DNA of 64,000 nucleotides, from the NCBI GenBank assembly GCA_964573295.1, contig CAZNJE010000012.1, positions 45,915-109,914 on the forward strand, read 5' to 3'. The notes below the pieces were generated by a model, which did not search any database, was not told where the DNA came from, and was given only the letters and a program-made list of their open reading frames with translations. Positions within the stretch are counted from its first letter, which is position 1. Each line of letters opens with the position of its first letter. Origin of the DNA: CAYQJL01 sp964573295. GTDB taxonomy: Bacteria; Eisenbacteria; RBG-16-71-46; CAIMUX01; WJJG01. This document shows, piece after piece, positions 15,669-25,216 of the stretch. The position numbers and the translations under genes are program-made.

Positions 15669-17021
15669 TCATTCGTCCGACCCCGTCAGCGTCGCATCGA
15701 TGGCCGCAATCATGGCGGCATCCAGCGTCTGATCGCTTGTTCCCAACTGCCGTTTCTGTTCAGCGATGTAGGCCTGACGCTCCTGATCGAGTAGGCGGAT
15801 GCGCTGCTGGATTTCGATTCGCTGGTCCGTCTGCCGCTTCACGAGCTGGGTGAGTTCGGCTTCCGATAGATCGCGGAGTTCCTCGGGTAGCGCGCTCTGG
15901 TCGATTTCGTTCAAACGCACCCGTCCTTCGTCGACGGCGTCGACCAGATCCCAGCCCGAGTTGCGATACTGCGAGGAAGCCTTGAAAGCGGCGCGTTCGG
16001 CCGCCACTGCCGGCGCGAGCTCGTGCGTGTGGGAGTCGACTTCCTCTTGGCGTTGGCGATGCGAGATGCCGGCGGCGCCGTAGGGGAGATAGGTCTCGTT
16101 CAAGCTGGCATTGAGCAGGGCGATCTCCTCGTCCTGCGGTGCTTCGATGTGGACGAGCTGCTGATTGTGATCGATATGCAGATACCGGCCGTCGGATAGG
16201 CGGGCCGCATCGGCCCACAGGCCGCTGAGGCCATCCGCGTGGGATCCGCAGTGGATCGTGTTGACCAGGATGCCCCGCTCGATGGCCTCCGAACATGCCT
16301 GCCGGTAGTCGACCGTGCCCTGATCGAAGGGTTCATTGCCGGCGATGAAGATGGTGCGCAAATCGTTTTCACCATCGCTCCAGTCGAGATCGTGCGCCGC
16401 GTCGTGGATGACCCAACCGCAATACTCATCTCCGCCGTTGGTGGTCAGGGCGAAGAGTTCGGCGGAAAGGGCATCGAGGTCGGTGGTCAGAGGGAGCACT
16501 TGGCGCAGGAAACCGTCTTGTGCCGCAAGGCTGCTCTTGCCGTACTCGTAGAGCGCCACCTCGAGGAGGGGAAGTGCTCCGCTGGGCTCGAACTCCCCGA
16601 TGCGATTCACAATCGTCCACAGGCGAGCCTGTGCCTGGGAGATCAGGCCGCTCATGCTTCCGGAGGTGTCGAGTAAAATGGCGATCTGGATCCGCCGTGG
16701 CCCGGATGCGGGGACGCTCTCGGGGACGCTCGCGGGGAGACTTTCGGGGACACTCTCGGAGACGCTCTCACTGAAGGCGACGGTCGATGTGGACGGTGTG
16801 ACGGATAGAATGCGTGCGGTCGATGGGATCGGTGTGGCGGCCGCCGTGACCTCCGGGGTACGGGCCGTGGGCGTTCCCCACGCGCCGAGCAGCAGCAGCA
16901 GCGTCGCGCCGGTCACGCGCGCCATCCAGGAATGCCGAAGGGGTCGCGTTCGGGCCGCCCGAGAGACAGGCTGGGGACATTTTGCGATGGTCTGGCGGGC
17001 AGCGTTGGCTGGATACTTCAT
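15669..17021 (-). CDS. Exported VWA-domain protein
   Basis: Protein of about 450 residues with an N-terminal hydrophobic export segment (ARVTGATLLLLLGAWG) and then a low-complexity Ser/Glu/Pro stretch (ESVSESVPESLPASVPES) from a 12-bp DNA repeat. A von Willebrand A domain follows with the MIDAS motif DTSGSMSG and a later TNGGDEYCGWV segment. The C-terminal third is charged and helical. VWA proteins of this shape bind ligands through a metal ion, but no partner is evident. The start is the ATG with GAGAGGG upstream. The tail-to-tail gap to the kinase gene is 32 bases. Confidence 0.75.
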   Translation of the reverse strand: MKYPANAARQTIAKCPQPVSRAARTRPLRHSWMARVTGATLLLLLGAWGTPTARTPEVTAAATPIPSTARILSVTPSTSTVAFSESVSESVPESLPASVPESVPASGPRRIQIAILLDTSGSMSGLISQAQARLWTIVNRIGEFEPSGALPLLEVALYEYGKSSLAAQDGFLRQVLPLTTDLDALSAELFALTTNGGDEYCGWVIHDAAHDLDWSDGENDLRTIFIAGNEPFDQGTVDYRQACSEAIERGILVNTIHCGSHADGLSGLWADAARLSDGRYLHIDHNQQLVHIEAPQDEEIALLNASLNETYLPYGAAGISHRQRQEEVDSHTHELAPAVAAERAAFKASSQYRNSGWDLVDAVDEGRVRLNEIDQSALPEELRDLSEAELTQLVKRQTDQRIEIQQRIRLLDQERQAYIAEQKRQLGTSDQTLDAAMIAAIDATLTGSDE

Positions 17022-17196
17022 GATGATGTCCCTCTCTGCTGGAGATCTACGGTTGTCTTGGACGGCACGAGTAGCCTGAACGGCGCCGGTAGTGCCGGTA
17101 GCGCTCCTGGAACTACAGGTCGAGGGGTTGGGTTTATTCCGCCGAAAACGGATCGGCCAATGGTCCCGCCCCGAACGGATCGAACGGAAGGAGATC

Positions 17197-18501
17197 ATGA
17201 CTCGCGAACAGGCCATCCAGAACACCCGCCAGAAGGCGTTTGGCCTCAATCAGACCCCGGTGATCTATGGAACGATCGCTGAGGTAGGGGCCGGACAGGA
17301 GGTGGCGCGCCACTTCTTCCAGGCCGGCGGCGCTTCGGGCACGGTTGCCAAGACCCTCTCGGCCTACGACATGCAGGTGAGCGATTCGATCTACGGGGTG
17401 GACGCCTCCGGACGCTACGTCTCGCTATCCCGGCTGGAGAGCATGCTCGAGACCGAGTACGCGGATCTGATCACGCGAGTGTCCGAGAGCCGCCCTCGGG
17501 AAACGACCTACTTCGCCTTCGCCGACACGGTGGCAGCTAAGGCCTACAAATCCGACCGCGACTGCCATGGCTGGATGGGCATTCAGTTTCAGCATGCCGC
17601 CGGCGCGGAGCCAAGTCAGGTGGTCATCCACGTTCGAATGATGGATCCGTCGAACCGGGATCAACAGGAGGCGCTTGGGATCCTGGGCGTCAATTTGATC
17701 CACGCGGCGTTCGTCCGCACGGGAGAGCCCGGTGAGCTGGTGGACTCGCTCATCGAGCACATCGCCTGGGGCCGGATCGAGATCGACTACCTGCGATTAC
17801 GCGGCCCGCGATTCGCGGGAGTCGATAATCTGACGATGAACCTGCGCCTCGTGACCTCGAGCCTCAGCCCAGTGGTCGTGGTTTCCCCGGATCGCGGCCC
17901 GGTCGTGCCGGCCGACCTGATCTTCCGCAAGCACGTGCTGCTCTTGCGCGGGGCGTTTCGTCCCTTCTCCCAGGTGCAGGCCGACATGATCCGCTACGGC
18001 ACGGATGCGTTTACGCACGATCTGCACACATCTGATAAGAACGTGGTCTGCTTCTGCGAGATGAACGTGGCGCAGTACCTCTCGGACGGCGTCGATGAAG
18101 TCACCGACCTGGAAGCGAGGGTCCGGCGGCTGATCGAGTTGGGCTACAATGTCATGGTCAGCTCGCACTTTCGCTACTTCCGTCTCAGCGAGTACTTCAC
18201 GCGCCTGGGTAAGCGCAAGATCGGCTTTATCCTCTCGGTGGACAACATCCGGGCGATCATGGATTCGCGCTACTACGAAGGCATGGCAGGCGGAATCCTC
18301 GAAGCCATGGCGAAGCTCTTTGCCTCGGACACGAAGCTCCTCGTCTATCCGAATCTCAAACCCGACGGCAGTACGGTGACGGCCGAGAACGTGCAGATTG
18401 CCGACGAGCACAAGCATCTCTACCTGCATTTGCTGGCGAATGAACGCTTGTTGCCGTTGCGGCCAGATCCGAAGGACTTGGTTCCCTTTGGCGGCTGTTG
18501 A
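17197..18501 (+). CDS. Conserved protein of unknown function (434 aa)
   Basis: I recognise this as a widespread uncharacterised bacterial family but not its function. It is cytoplasmic in appearance, with no signal or membrane helix. Striking segments are FGLNQTPVIYGTIAEVGAGQ and ARHFFQAGGASGTVAKTLSAYD at the N-terminus, CHGWMGIQFQ and IHVRMMDP in the middle, and GILGVNLIHAAF. A late region with DKNVVCFCEMNVAQYL and FRYFRLSEYF follows. AAGGAG lies four bases before the ATG. It is a single gene closed by a hairpin terminator; a catalytic role is possible but unproven. Confidence 0.7.
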   Translation: MTREQAIQNTRQKAFGLNQTPVIYGTIAEVGAGQEVARHFFQAGGASGTVAKTLSAYDMQVSDSIYGVDASGRYVSLSRLESMLETEYADLITRVSESRPRETTYFAFADTVAAKAYKSDRDCHGWMGIQFQHAAGAEPSQVVIHVRMMDPSNRDQQEALGILGVNLIHAAFVRTGEPGELVDSLIEHIAWGRIEIDYLRLRGPRFAGVDNLTMNLRLVTSSLSPVVVVSPDRGPVVPADLIFRKHVLLLRGAFRPFSQVQADMIRYGTDAFTHDLHTSDKNVVCFCEMNVAQYLSDGVDEVTDLEARVRRLIELGYNVMVSSHFRYFRLSEYFTRLGKRKIGFILSVDNIRAIMDSRYYEGMAGGILEAMAKLFASDTKLLVYPNLKPDGSTVTAENVQIADEHKHLYLHLLANERLLPLRPDPKDLVPFGGC

Positions 18502-18514
18502 GGAAAAACAGCAA

Positions 18515-18542
18515 CGGCCGGTGCTCCGAAGAGCACCGGCCG
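18515..18542. terminator. Bidirectional terminator hairpin
   Basis: A perfect 12-bp stem, CGGCCGGTGCTC with GAGCACCGGCCG, closes a CGAA tetraloop. It lies between the ends of two convergent genes and could serve both, though neither side has a good U-tract. Confidence 0.7.
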
Positions 18543-18573
18543 CGCAATGGGAACCTAGATCAAAGACATCTGC

Positions 18574-19272
18574 CTAGAACAGAGCCTTGATCGAACCCCA
18601 CGTAGCGCTCTCGGCCGGCGTACCCATGTCCCAGTAGTAACCGAGACCCAACGACTGGGTGGTGCCCCAGACGACGGAGGGATCCGTCCAGCCGGTACCA
18701 TAGCTGGAACCGGGAGCCAGGTTGGTCCAGGGGTGGCCACCGAAGCCGTCGAGGTCGGCACCGACGAACCACTGGGTCAGGGCGCCCGGCCAGTTGCCCC
18801 AGTACCCGACGGTCATCTCGCCACCGGCGAAGCTGTAGTCGGGAATGTCGACGTCGTGCTGGCTGATCGAGGGCCAGAACGCGGGAGCGCCAGGATCCAC
18901 ACCGGTCATGACGGTCAGGACCGCGCCCGGCATACCCGAGACGCCACCTTCCCAGACGTACACATCGCAGGGGCCGCCCATGTAGTAGCCGACGTCGGTC
19001 AGCCACAGCGCGACGCACTGGATGTTCGCGGCGTCCTGGGCAAAGCCCTCACCGAAGGCGCCGTAGTACGGGGGCTCGACGCCGCCATACTGCCAGGCAT
19101 AGCCATTCTCGAATGTGTAGTCATGGTTGTAGACCAGCGTGCCGGTGCACTCGTCGAGGCCACCGCCGATGACCTCACCCGGCTCAGAGGTGTAGCCGAC
19201 GCTCGTGAAGTCCGAGGCGTTCGCCATGCCGACCATTGCGACCAGTGCGAGCAAAGTTGCGAGCTTCTTCAT
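18574..19272 (-). CDS. Small exported protein of unknown function
   Basis: Protein of 232 residues with a clear signal peptide (MKKLATLLALVAMVGMANA). The mature part is rich in Gly, Trp and Tyr with a low charge, suggesting a secreted beta-rich protein. Segments such as GGPCDVYVWEGG and GGEMTVGYWGNWPG look like a jelly-roll or PKD-like surface domain. I see no FlgD-like C-terminus and no catalytic motif. GGAAAGG precedes the ATG. It stands alone with a 450-base AT-richer upstream region that suggests its own promoter. Confidence 0.72.
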   Translation of the reverse strand: MKKLATLLALVAMVGMANASDFTSVGYTSEPGEVIGGGLDECTGTLVYNHDYTFENGYAWQYGGVEPPYYGAFGEGFAQDAANIQCVALWLTDVGYYMGGPCDVYVWEGGVSGMPGAVLTVMTGVDPGAPAFWPSISQHDVDIPDYSFAGGEMTVGYWGNWPGALTQWFVGADLDGFGGHPWTNLAPGSSYGTGWTDPSVVWGTTQSLGLGYYWDMGTPAESATWGSIKALF

Positions 19273-19722
19273 TGCTGTTTCCTTTCCTAATGGATATTAC
19301 TGCAGTCACCAATCCCCGCCGCCTATCACGAGAAGGGCGGCCAGATGCATCTGCTACCCTTACCCATCCACCCTAATTGTGTGTTTGATCTACTCACCCC
19401 TTTCCGGTTTCCTCAGCGGCCAAGGGCGAGTGCCGTCGCCCCGACCAATTGTATTTTGCCAGATCCGTTCGATATCTGACAAGTGAATAGTGCATCCGTG
19501 TGTACGGTTGTATGCAGGCGCGTGGCCATATATCGTGTAGACTGTGGGTATTACCCGGCTGGTCAAAACGAGCCATCTGCGGATGCGACCACTGGATGCG
19601 GCCGGAGTCTGAATCCATGACCGGTGGCGCGGTCACCGGGCCGCCGCCGCGCATATGTACTCTGGGAACCTGCGAGCCGGTCGAGCATAGTACAGTCCAT
19701 GCACGAAGGAGGGAGAAGACAG
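19273..19722. other. Divergent intergenic region
   Basis: No gene is supported. The stretch is AT-richer than its surroundings near 19370-19500, which fits promoters for the small exported protein on the minus strand and the aldo/keto reductase on the plus strand. I could not pick a single convincing -35/-10 pair. Confidence 0.4.
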
Positions 19723-20715
19723 ATGGAGTATCGATTTCTCGGACGGACCGGTCTCAGGGTCTCCGCGCTCTCACTCGGATCGTGGGTTACCTTCGGCGAT
19801 CAGATCGACGAGTCCATGGCCGGCGAATGCATGCAGGCTGCCTACGAGCAGGGCGTGAATTTCTTCGACAACGCGGAGGCCTATGCTCGAGGCCAGTCGG
19901 AAGTCCTGATGGGCAATATCATCAGAGAAGCCGGTTGGAAACGTCGTGACCTGATTCTCTCGACGAAGATCTTCTGGGGCGGTTCGGGGCCCAATGATCG
20001 CGGCCTCTCCTACAAGCACATCATCGAGGGTACGCGAGCTTCGCTGGCGCGCCTGCAACAGGAGTATGTGGACCTCATCTTCTGCCATCGCCCCGATCCC
20101 GACACGCCCATCGAGGAAACCGTGCGGGCGATGAACCACGTGCTCGCTCGCGGATGGGCGTTCTACTGGGGCACGAGCGAGTGGAGCGCCGAGCAGATCA
20201 CCGAGGCATACCGCATTGCCCGCCAGGAGCACTTGGCGCCGCCGGTGATGGAGCAGCCTCAGTACAATCTGTTCCATCGCAAGAGAGTAGAGATCGAGTA
20301 CGCGCGGCTCTATGAGGAGATCGGTCTTGGAACCACGATCTGGAGCCCGCTGGCCAGCGGGCTCTTGACCGGCAAGTACAACGACGGCATTCCCGAGGAC
20401 AGCCGGCTCGCGATCGAGAAGTACGACTGGCTCCGCGACGGCGTGGTGTCGCCAGAGGGCCAGGGCCGCATCGAGAAGGTCCGCAAACTCACGCCGCTGG
20501 CTCAGGAGCTGGGCGTCACGCTGGCGCAACTCGCGTTGGCCTGGTGTCTCAAGAACCCCCGCGTCAGCACGGTGATCACCGGGGCCTCGCGCCCCGAGCA
20601 GGTCCGAGAGAACCTGAAGGCGCTCGAGGTGGCCGAGCGGCTTGACGAGACGGTCCTCGAACGGATCGAGGAGATTGTCGACACCAGGCCGGAGCCGCCG
20701 CCGCAATTCCGTTAG
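19723..20715 (+). CDS. Aldo/keto reductase (Kv-beta/YghZ-like)
   Basis: NAD(P)H-dependent oxidoreductase of 330 residues with a TIM-barrel fold. Tetrad residues are visible as Asp in FFDNAEAYARG with its Tyr, Lys in LSTKIFWGG, and His in DLIFCHRPDP. The cofactor end has WSPLASGLLTGKYN and STVITGASRPEQVREN. The overall text is closest to the Kv-channel beta-subunit-like branch. AAGGAGGGAGAAGACAG precedes the ATG. The physiological substrate cannot be inferred; the gene is monocistronic. Confidence 0.88.
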   Translation: MEYRFLGRTGLRVSALSLGSWVTFGDQIDESMAGECMQAAYEQGVNFFDNAEAYARGQSEVLMGNIIREAGWKRRDLILSTKIFWGGSGPNDRGLSYKHIIEGTRASLARLQQEYVDLIFCHRPDPDTPIEETVRAMNHVLARGWAFYWGTSEWSAEQITEAYRIARQEHLAPPVMEQPQYNLFHRKRVEIEYARLYEEIGLGTTIWSPLASGLLTGKYNDGIPEDSRLAIEKYDWLRDGVVSPEGQGRIEKVRKLTPLAQELGVTLAQLALAWCLKNPRVSTVITGASRPEQVRENLKALEVAERLDETVLERIEEIVDTRPEPPPQFR

Positions 20716-20765
20716 GCGAAAGAGTCGAGTTTCCCGCCACAGATAGTGGCGGCCGCTCAGCCGGC

Positions 20766-20815
20766 GCGGCAAGCTGCGGCAAACTGCGGCAAACTGCGGC
20801 AAGCTGCTGCATGCT
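20766..20815. repeat. Five tandem copies of a 10-bp unit
   Basis: Units GCGGCAAGCT, GCGGCAAACT (twice), GCGGCAAGCT and a diverged GCTGCATGCT run head to tail in the gap between the reductase and the metalloprotease. A second small array around CGCGCCCAGA follows at about 20838-20875. Confidence 0.8.
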
Positions 20816-21089
20816 ACTCCAAGTTACAGAATCTGGGCGCGCAACGCCGCGCCCAGACGTCGCGCCCAGATGCAGTTTACTGGCTTTGGGAGAGGTTCAA
20901 ACCCGCCGCGATGGCGCCCCGCGGGGAAACCCGCTGTGCTATACTGGGTTGGTGACGTCTCTACGTTCATCACCGGGCGAGGTGTGCTTCGTCGCGAGGG
21001 CTCCGTCACGCGCGGCGCCGTCCTTCGAACCTGCCGCCTTGGCCGTTTCCAGCGGAAACCGCTCCGAACCAACCGGCATAGGAGGCCAC

Positions 21090-24056
21090 ATGAGAGGATT
21101 GGTGACCTACTTGGGGGTTATGCTGGGCTGTGTGTTCGTCAGCAGCCTGCCCGCCTCGGCCGTGATGCACCAGCACGCGGCCGAGATCTATGAAGTCCCG
21201 CTCGACAGCGAGCAGTTCGTCCCGCAGTTCGAGCCGGCCAAACAGGTTGCGCTCGGCGCAGCGTCGCCCGCTTGGCAGTCGTTCGCATCATCGCTCGGGG
21301 CCGACTGGCGGACCTACGAATGGAACGAGGCCCTGGGTATCCCACGGTTCGCGGCCGGAGAGCCGGTTCCGTTGATCGATGCCGCCTCGCTGAGCAACCG
21401 TGAACTCACGACCGACCGCGTGGCGGACTTCCTGCGGCAGGCCGAAGGCGTCTTGCGAGTTCCCGCCTCGGACCTTCGCCTGGACAGCTACCGCACCTAT
21501 CGCTCCGGTCAGAGGGCTTGGGTCCACTATCAGCAGACCTACCAGGGACTCCCGGTGTTCTACGCGTATCTCGGAGTCCACCTCTACGAGGGCAGCGTCA
21601 ACGCCATGCAGGCAGACGTTTTCCCCGAGATCGCGATCGACCCCAATCCCTACTTGAGCGAGCTGCAGGCGGCCGAGCGCGCCCGCGACGGCCTGCCCTG
21701 GAACGAGGAGACCGATTCGATCGGCGAGATCACCCTGGGTGTGCTTCCGAAGGTCTGGGGCGACGATGTCCTCTACGTCCTGGCCTACCAGGTGAAGGTC
21801 CACACGTCCGATCCGGTCGGCGAGTGGCGCACCTTCGTCGACGCCTTCACGGGCGAGATCCATTGGCGCTTCAACGAGGTCCAGCACTACACCGTGAGCG
21901 GCAACACCGTGAGCGATGTGCAGGAGCGCCTGGCCTACGATCCCTACACCTCGATCGGCCTTCCGGACCAGGTGGTCGAAGCCGACGGCACCGTCACCTA
22001 TACTGACGCGGACGGCGACTTCGAGATCGATGTCTCGCAGAACCAGCAGTACACGGTGACGGCGCAGAACCGAGGCCAGTACGTTCGGGTCTTCCGCAAC
22101 AACATCATCGCCGAGACCACCGACCTGGCGAGTCCCGGCGACCCGGCTCAGATCGAGTGGGACGACTCGAACACCTCACCCGCGGAGCGCGATTGCTATT
22201 ACCACACCAATGTCATCCACTCCTGGATCAAGTCGCTGGATCCGGACTGGACGAACCTCGACTATCCGATGCCCTGCCACGTCGATTTGACCGGTGGTTC
22301 CTGCAACGCCTACTACAACGGCATGATCAACTTCTATGCCGAGGGCGGCGGATGCGTGAACTTCGGGCAGATCGCCGACATCGTCTACCACGAGTACCAC
22401 CACGGTATCACGCAGTTCACCTACTACGGCAGTCCGCCTACACCGTCCGGGCTGAACGAGGGCTTCTCGGACTACTCCTCGATGGCGATTAATAATGATC
22501 CTTGCGTGGCCAAGGGCTACACCATTGCCAACCCCGACGGCTGCATGCGCACCGGGCTGAACAATCGGCAGTATCCGGGTACCGAGTGCGGCGGTCAGGT
22601 CCACTGCCTGGGTGAGATCTGCATGGGCTCGTTGTGGAACGTCCGCAGCAACCTGCTCGAGAAGTACGGCGAGGACCACCAGTACGAGGCCGACCTTCTC
22701 TTCCGGGAAGCCAATGTCGCCCGCCCGTACTACAACCCCAACCTGGCGCAGGCTTACCTCATTGCCAACGACGACAACGGCAACATCAACGATGGCACGC
22801 CCGATTACTGGGAGATCTACGACGGATTCGATGCGCACTCGGTTCCCGTGCCGGCGATCACCATCAAGATCGTCTTTGACCACACGCCCCTACAGGATCA
22901 GCTGAACGCCACGGATCCCATCCTGGTGACGACCGACATCACCACCGCCGGCGATGCCGGTGAGATCATTCCCGATTCCTGCCGCGTCTACTTCAGCCTC
23001 GACGGCCAGACCTACACGAGCACGCCGCTCTCGAACGTGGGCGGTGACGCCTACGAAGGGTACATCCAGGCACAGCCGGGCAAGGTCGTTGACTACTACC
23101 TCTACAGCGTGACGACCTATGATATCGCCGGCACTGATCCAATCCGCGCGCCCGCGGTCCATACCCACCAGTTCCTGGCGGGCGAACCGACGACGCTGCT
23201 CGACGACGATCTGGAAGAGGATCTCGGCTGGACGCTGGGTGCGCCGGACGACAATGCCACCACCGGCCTCTGGGAGCGCGTGGATCCGGAGGGCAAGGAG
23301 TACGGCGGCGAGACGATCCAGCCCGAGAACGACCATACCACCGACGGGACCCTGGCGTTCGTGACCGACGGCCGGGGTGGCTATTGGTCGAACTACAACG
23401 TCGATAACGGTAAGACCTCCGTGCTCAGCCCGCAGTATGAGTTTGCGCCGGGCTCGGGCGGCTTTGTCGAGTTCTACGCCTTCTTCGCCCAGTACGGCTC
23501 GGCGAAGGACGATACCCTGTCGCTGCATCTTTCTGGTGACGGAGAGAACTGGCACCGCGTCTGGGCGCTGACCGGGGATGAGTGGAACGATCCGAATTAC
23601 ACCTATCACAAGGTCTATTTCCGCAGCGAGGATCTGGGCGAATCGCCGGAGCTGCTGCAGGTGCGCTTCGAGGCCGAAGACAACGAGAACAACGGTGTGA
23701 CCGAGGCCGCGCTCGACGACATCGTCGTGCGCATCGGGGTGGACTGGGCTGACGTCGATGACGCGCCCGCCGAGCGCCTGGCCTTCCAGGCCGCGCCCGC
23801 CTCGCCGAGCGTCTTTGCGCACACCACGGCGATCCGGTTCGCCATCCCGGCGAACGAGCAGGTGGCCTTGAAGATCTACGACGTCAGCGGACGCAACGTG
23901 CGGACGTTGGTCGATCAGCGTCTCGAGGCGGGCAACTACCAGATGAACTGGGACGGCCGTGATGCCAGCGGTGAGCTGGCTCCCGCCGGCCTGTATTACT
24001 ACAAGCTGGCCGCAGGACGGAACGAGGCTACGCGCAAGGTCGTCTACGTCAGGTAG
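21090..24056 (+). CDS. Secreted M4/M36-like zinc metalloprotease with FlgD-like C-terminal domain
   Basis: Exported peptidase of 988 residues. The signal peptide ends near SSLPASA. An FTP-like propeptide (YRTYRSGQRAWVHYQQTYQGLPVFYAYLG, residue ~130 on) precedes the catalytic domain, which has HEYHH at residues 434-438 and the third zinc ligand Glu457 in LNEGFSDY, as in gluzincins. A beta-rich region (VLSPQYEFAPGSGGFVEFYAFF) follows. The C-terminus is a FlgD-like Ig domain (LKIYDVSGRNVRTL, NWDGRDASGE, AGLYYYKL, KVVYVR). That domain probably directs secretion or surface attachment. AGGAGG precedes the ATG. The pro-domain suggests activation by cleavage. Confidence 0.88.
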   Translation: MRGLVTYLGVMLGCVFVSSLPASAVMHQHAAEIYEVPLDSEQFVPQFEPAKQVALGAASPAWQSFASSLGADWRTYEWNEALGIPRFAAGEPVPLIDAASLSNRELTTDRVADFLRQAEGVLRVPASDLRLDSYRTYRSGQRAWVHYQQTYQGLPVFYAYLGVHLYEGSVNAMQADVFPEIAIDPNPYLSELQAAERARDGLPWNEETDSIGEITLGVLPKVWGDDVLYVLAYQVKVHTSDPVGEWRTFVDAFTGEIHWRFNEVQHYTVSGNTVSDVQERLAYDPYTSIGLPDQVVEADGTVTYTDADGDFEIDVSQNQQYTVTAQNRGQYVRVFRNNIIAETTDLASPGDPAQIEWDDSNTSPAERDCYYHTNVIHSWIKSLDPDWTNLDYPMPCHVDLTGGSCNAYYNGMINFYAEGGGCVNFGQIADIVYHEYHHGITQFTYYGSPPTPSGLNEGFSDYSSMAINNDPCVAKGYTIANPDGCMRTGLNNRQYPGTECGGQVHCLGEICMGSLWNVRSNLLEKYGEDHQYEADLLFREANVARPYYNPNLAQAYLIANDDNGNINDGTPDYWEIYDGFDAHSVPVPAITIKIVFDHTPLQDQLNATDPILVTTDITTAGDAGEIIPDSCRVYFSLDGQTYTSTPLSNVGGDAYEGYIQAQPGKVVDYYLYSVTTYDIAGTDPIRAPAVHTHQFLAGEPTTLLDDDLEEDLGWTLGAPDDNATTGLWERVDPEGKEYGGETIQPENDHTTDGTLAFVTDGRGGYWSNYNVDNGKTSVLSPQYEFAPGSGGFVEFYAFFAQYGSAKDDTLSLHLSGDGENWHRVWALTGDEWNDPNYTYHKVYFRSEDLGESPELLQVRFEAEDNENNGVTEAALDDIVVRIGVDWADVDDAPAERLAFQAAPASPSVFAHTTAIRFAIPANEQVALKIYDVSGRNVRTLVDQRLEAGNYQMNWDGRDASGELAPAGLYYYKLAAGRNEATRKVVYVR

Positions 24057-24186
24057 CACCCACTCGGTTGGGCCCCACGGGAAGTGGCGGCCGAGCCGGG
24101 AACCATGCGAAGGGCGTCAACGACGAAACCAACGCGGCAAACGACGCGAAGAACAGGAACGGTGACTGCAACCCGTTTGGATAAGG

Positions 24187-24212
24187 CGCCGGCTGGGGAC
24201 TCCCGGCCGGCG
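24187..24212. terminator. Hairpin between convergent protease and lipoprotein genes
   Basis: CGCCGGC at 24187-24193 pairs with GCCGGCG at 24206-24212, and an inner GGG/CCC extends it to about eleven pairs around a short loop. TCTTCG follows. The placement fits a shared terminator. Confidence 0.5.
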
Positions 24213-24288
24213 TCTTCGTGGATGCCTGAATCACCCCCTAAGCGCTGGCACGGCGATCGAGAGAGGTCTTGCCGGTTGGGCGCCCGGC

Positions 24289-24870
24289 TCAATGAAGACG
24301 GTCCGGAGCCGGAGCAGCGGTGACCGCGCGGCGCGGAGGTAGGCCCAGGACCAGATAGCGCTCGCCATCATAGGTGACCCGGAACTCGGTGGTCGTATCC
24401 GGCCAGCTCGGCCAATGGAAGGTGACATCGACCGCGAAGCTGTGCGGTGCCAGCATGCGGGCCGGCTTCACCTCGTACTTGCCGTGATAGATGCCGGGGA
24501 GCTGGTGGTAGGCGGCGAGGAGCCGGGCCGTGCCGGAACCGTCATCGCCCGGGCTTGCTTCCCGGAGACCGGTTTCGCGCCGAAGGACCGCCAGGGGGCC
24601 CGCGAAGAAGCGGGCGGCGGTTTCGTAGTCGCCACGCCGCAGGCTGCGCAGGTATTCTTCGGTCGCCTGGCGCGCCATCGGACGCTTGCTGGCACCCTCG
24701 ATCTCGGGATCGGGCGCGCATCCCAGATGGAGGCTCGACCAGGCGAGCAACGAGGGTAGCAACCAGGCCGGCAGCCAGGCTCGCGACCAAGGTCGCGGCC
24801 AAGCTCGTGGCCGGGCTCGCAGCCAGGCTGGCAACCAGGCTCCCGGCCAGACGGATCGCCCGGCCATCAT
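24289..24870 (-). CDS. Putative lipoprotein with a repeat-derived signal peptide
   Basis: Protein of about 193 residues starting at either of two adjacent Met codons (24870 or 24867). The N-terminal 45 residues alternate Trp, Pro, Ala, Leu and Arg (WLPAW, PRAWPRPW, RAWLPAWLLP) and end in the lipobox-like SLHLGC. The DNA there is a degenerate 12-bp tandem repeat. The mature part (MARQATEEYLRSLRRGDYETAARFFAGPLAVLRR, then FAVDVTFHW) resembles small NTF2-like or DUF4440-type domains, but I cannot assign it. The start could lie further upstream, where the frame stays open. Confidence 0.55.
   Translation of the reverse strand: MMAGRSVWPGAWLPAWLRARPRAWPRPWSRAWLPAWLLPSLLAWSSLHLGCAPDPEIEGASKRPMARQATEEYLRSLRRGDYETAARFFAGPLAVLRRETGLREASPGDDGSGTARLLAAYHQLPGIYHGKYEVKPARMLAPHSFAVDVTFHWPSWPDTTTEFRVTYDGERYLVLGLPPRRAVTAAPAPDRLH
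24760..24850. repeat. Tandem repeat inside the lipoprotein signal region
   Basis: Imperfect 12-base units around GCAACCAGGCTC and GCGACCAAGGTC run across the stretch coding for the unusual Trp/Pro/Ala signal peptide. The unit length keeps the reading frame. Confidence 0.65.
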
Positions 24871-25109
24871 CGAAGAGGCGTTCGAGAAGGCGGTTCCACG
24901 CACGGGCGTGCGTGAGCGTGCGCCCCCGCGTGGCCCCGCGCAACCGCCGGCAGTTCTGCACGGCAAGATCATGGCTTGAATCTACCCCTTTGCGTCTTCA
25001 TCCTTCCCTTGAATCATCGCCCGCTTGGGTGCCATCTCAAGGATGGACCCAGCAACGAGCCCGGGCGCCGGCAGGAGTGGGGGGCGAGACACGTCGGCGG
25101 AACGGTCTA

Positions 25110-25170
25110 GTGCAGCGCGGCTGGTGCAGCGCGTCCAGCGCAACGCGTCCAGCGCAACGCGGCTGGCGTT
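25110..25170. repeat. Tandem repeat upstream of the HD nucleotidase gene
   Basis: Units around GTGCAGCGCGGCTG and GTCCAGCGCAACGC are repeated about five times, ending about 45 bases before the start codon. Confidence 0.65.
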
Positions 25171-25216
25171 GTGTGGATCGCGTAACGATTTTTCAAGTAG
25201 GGTCTTAGGAGGATCG

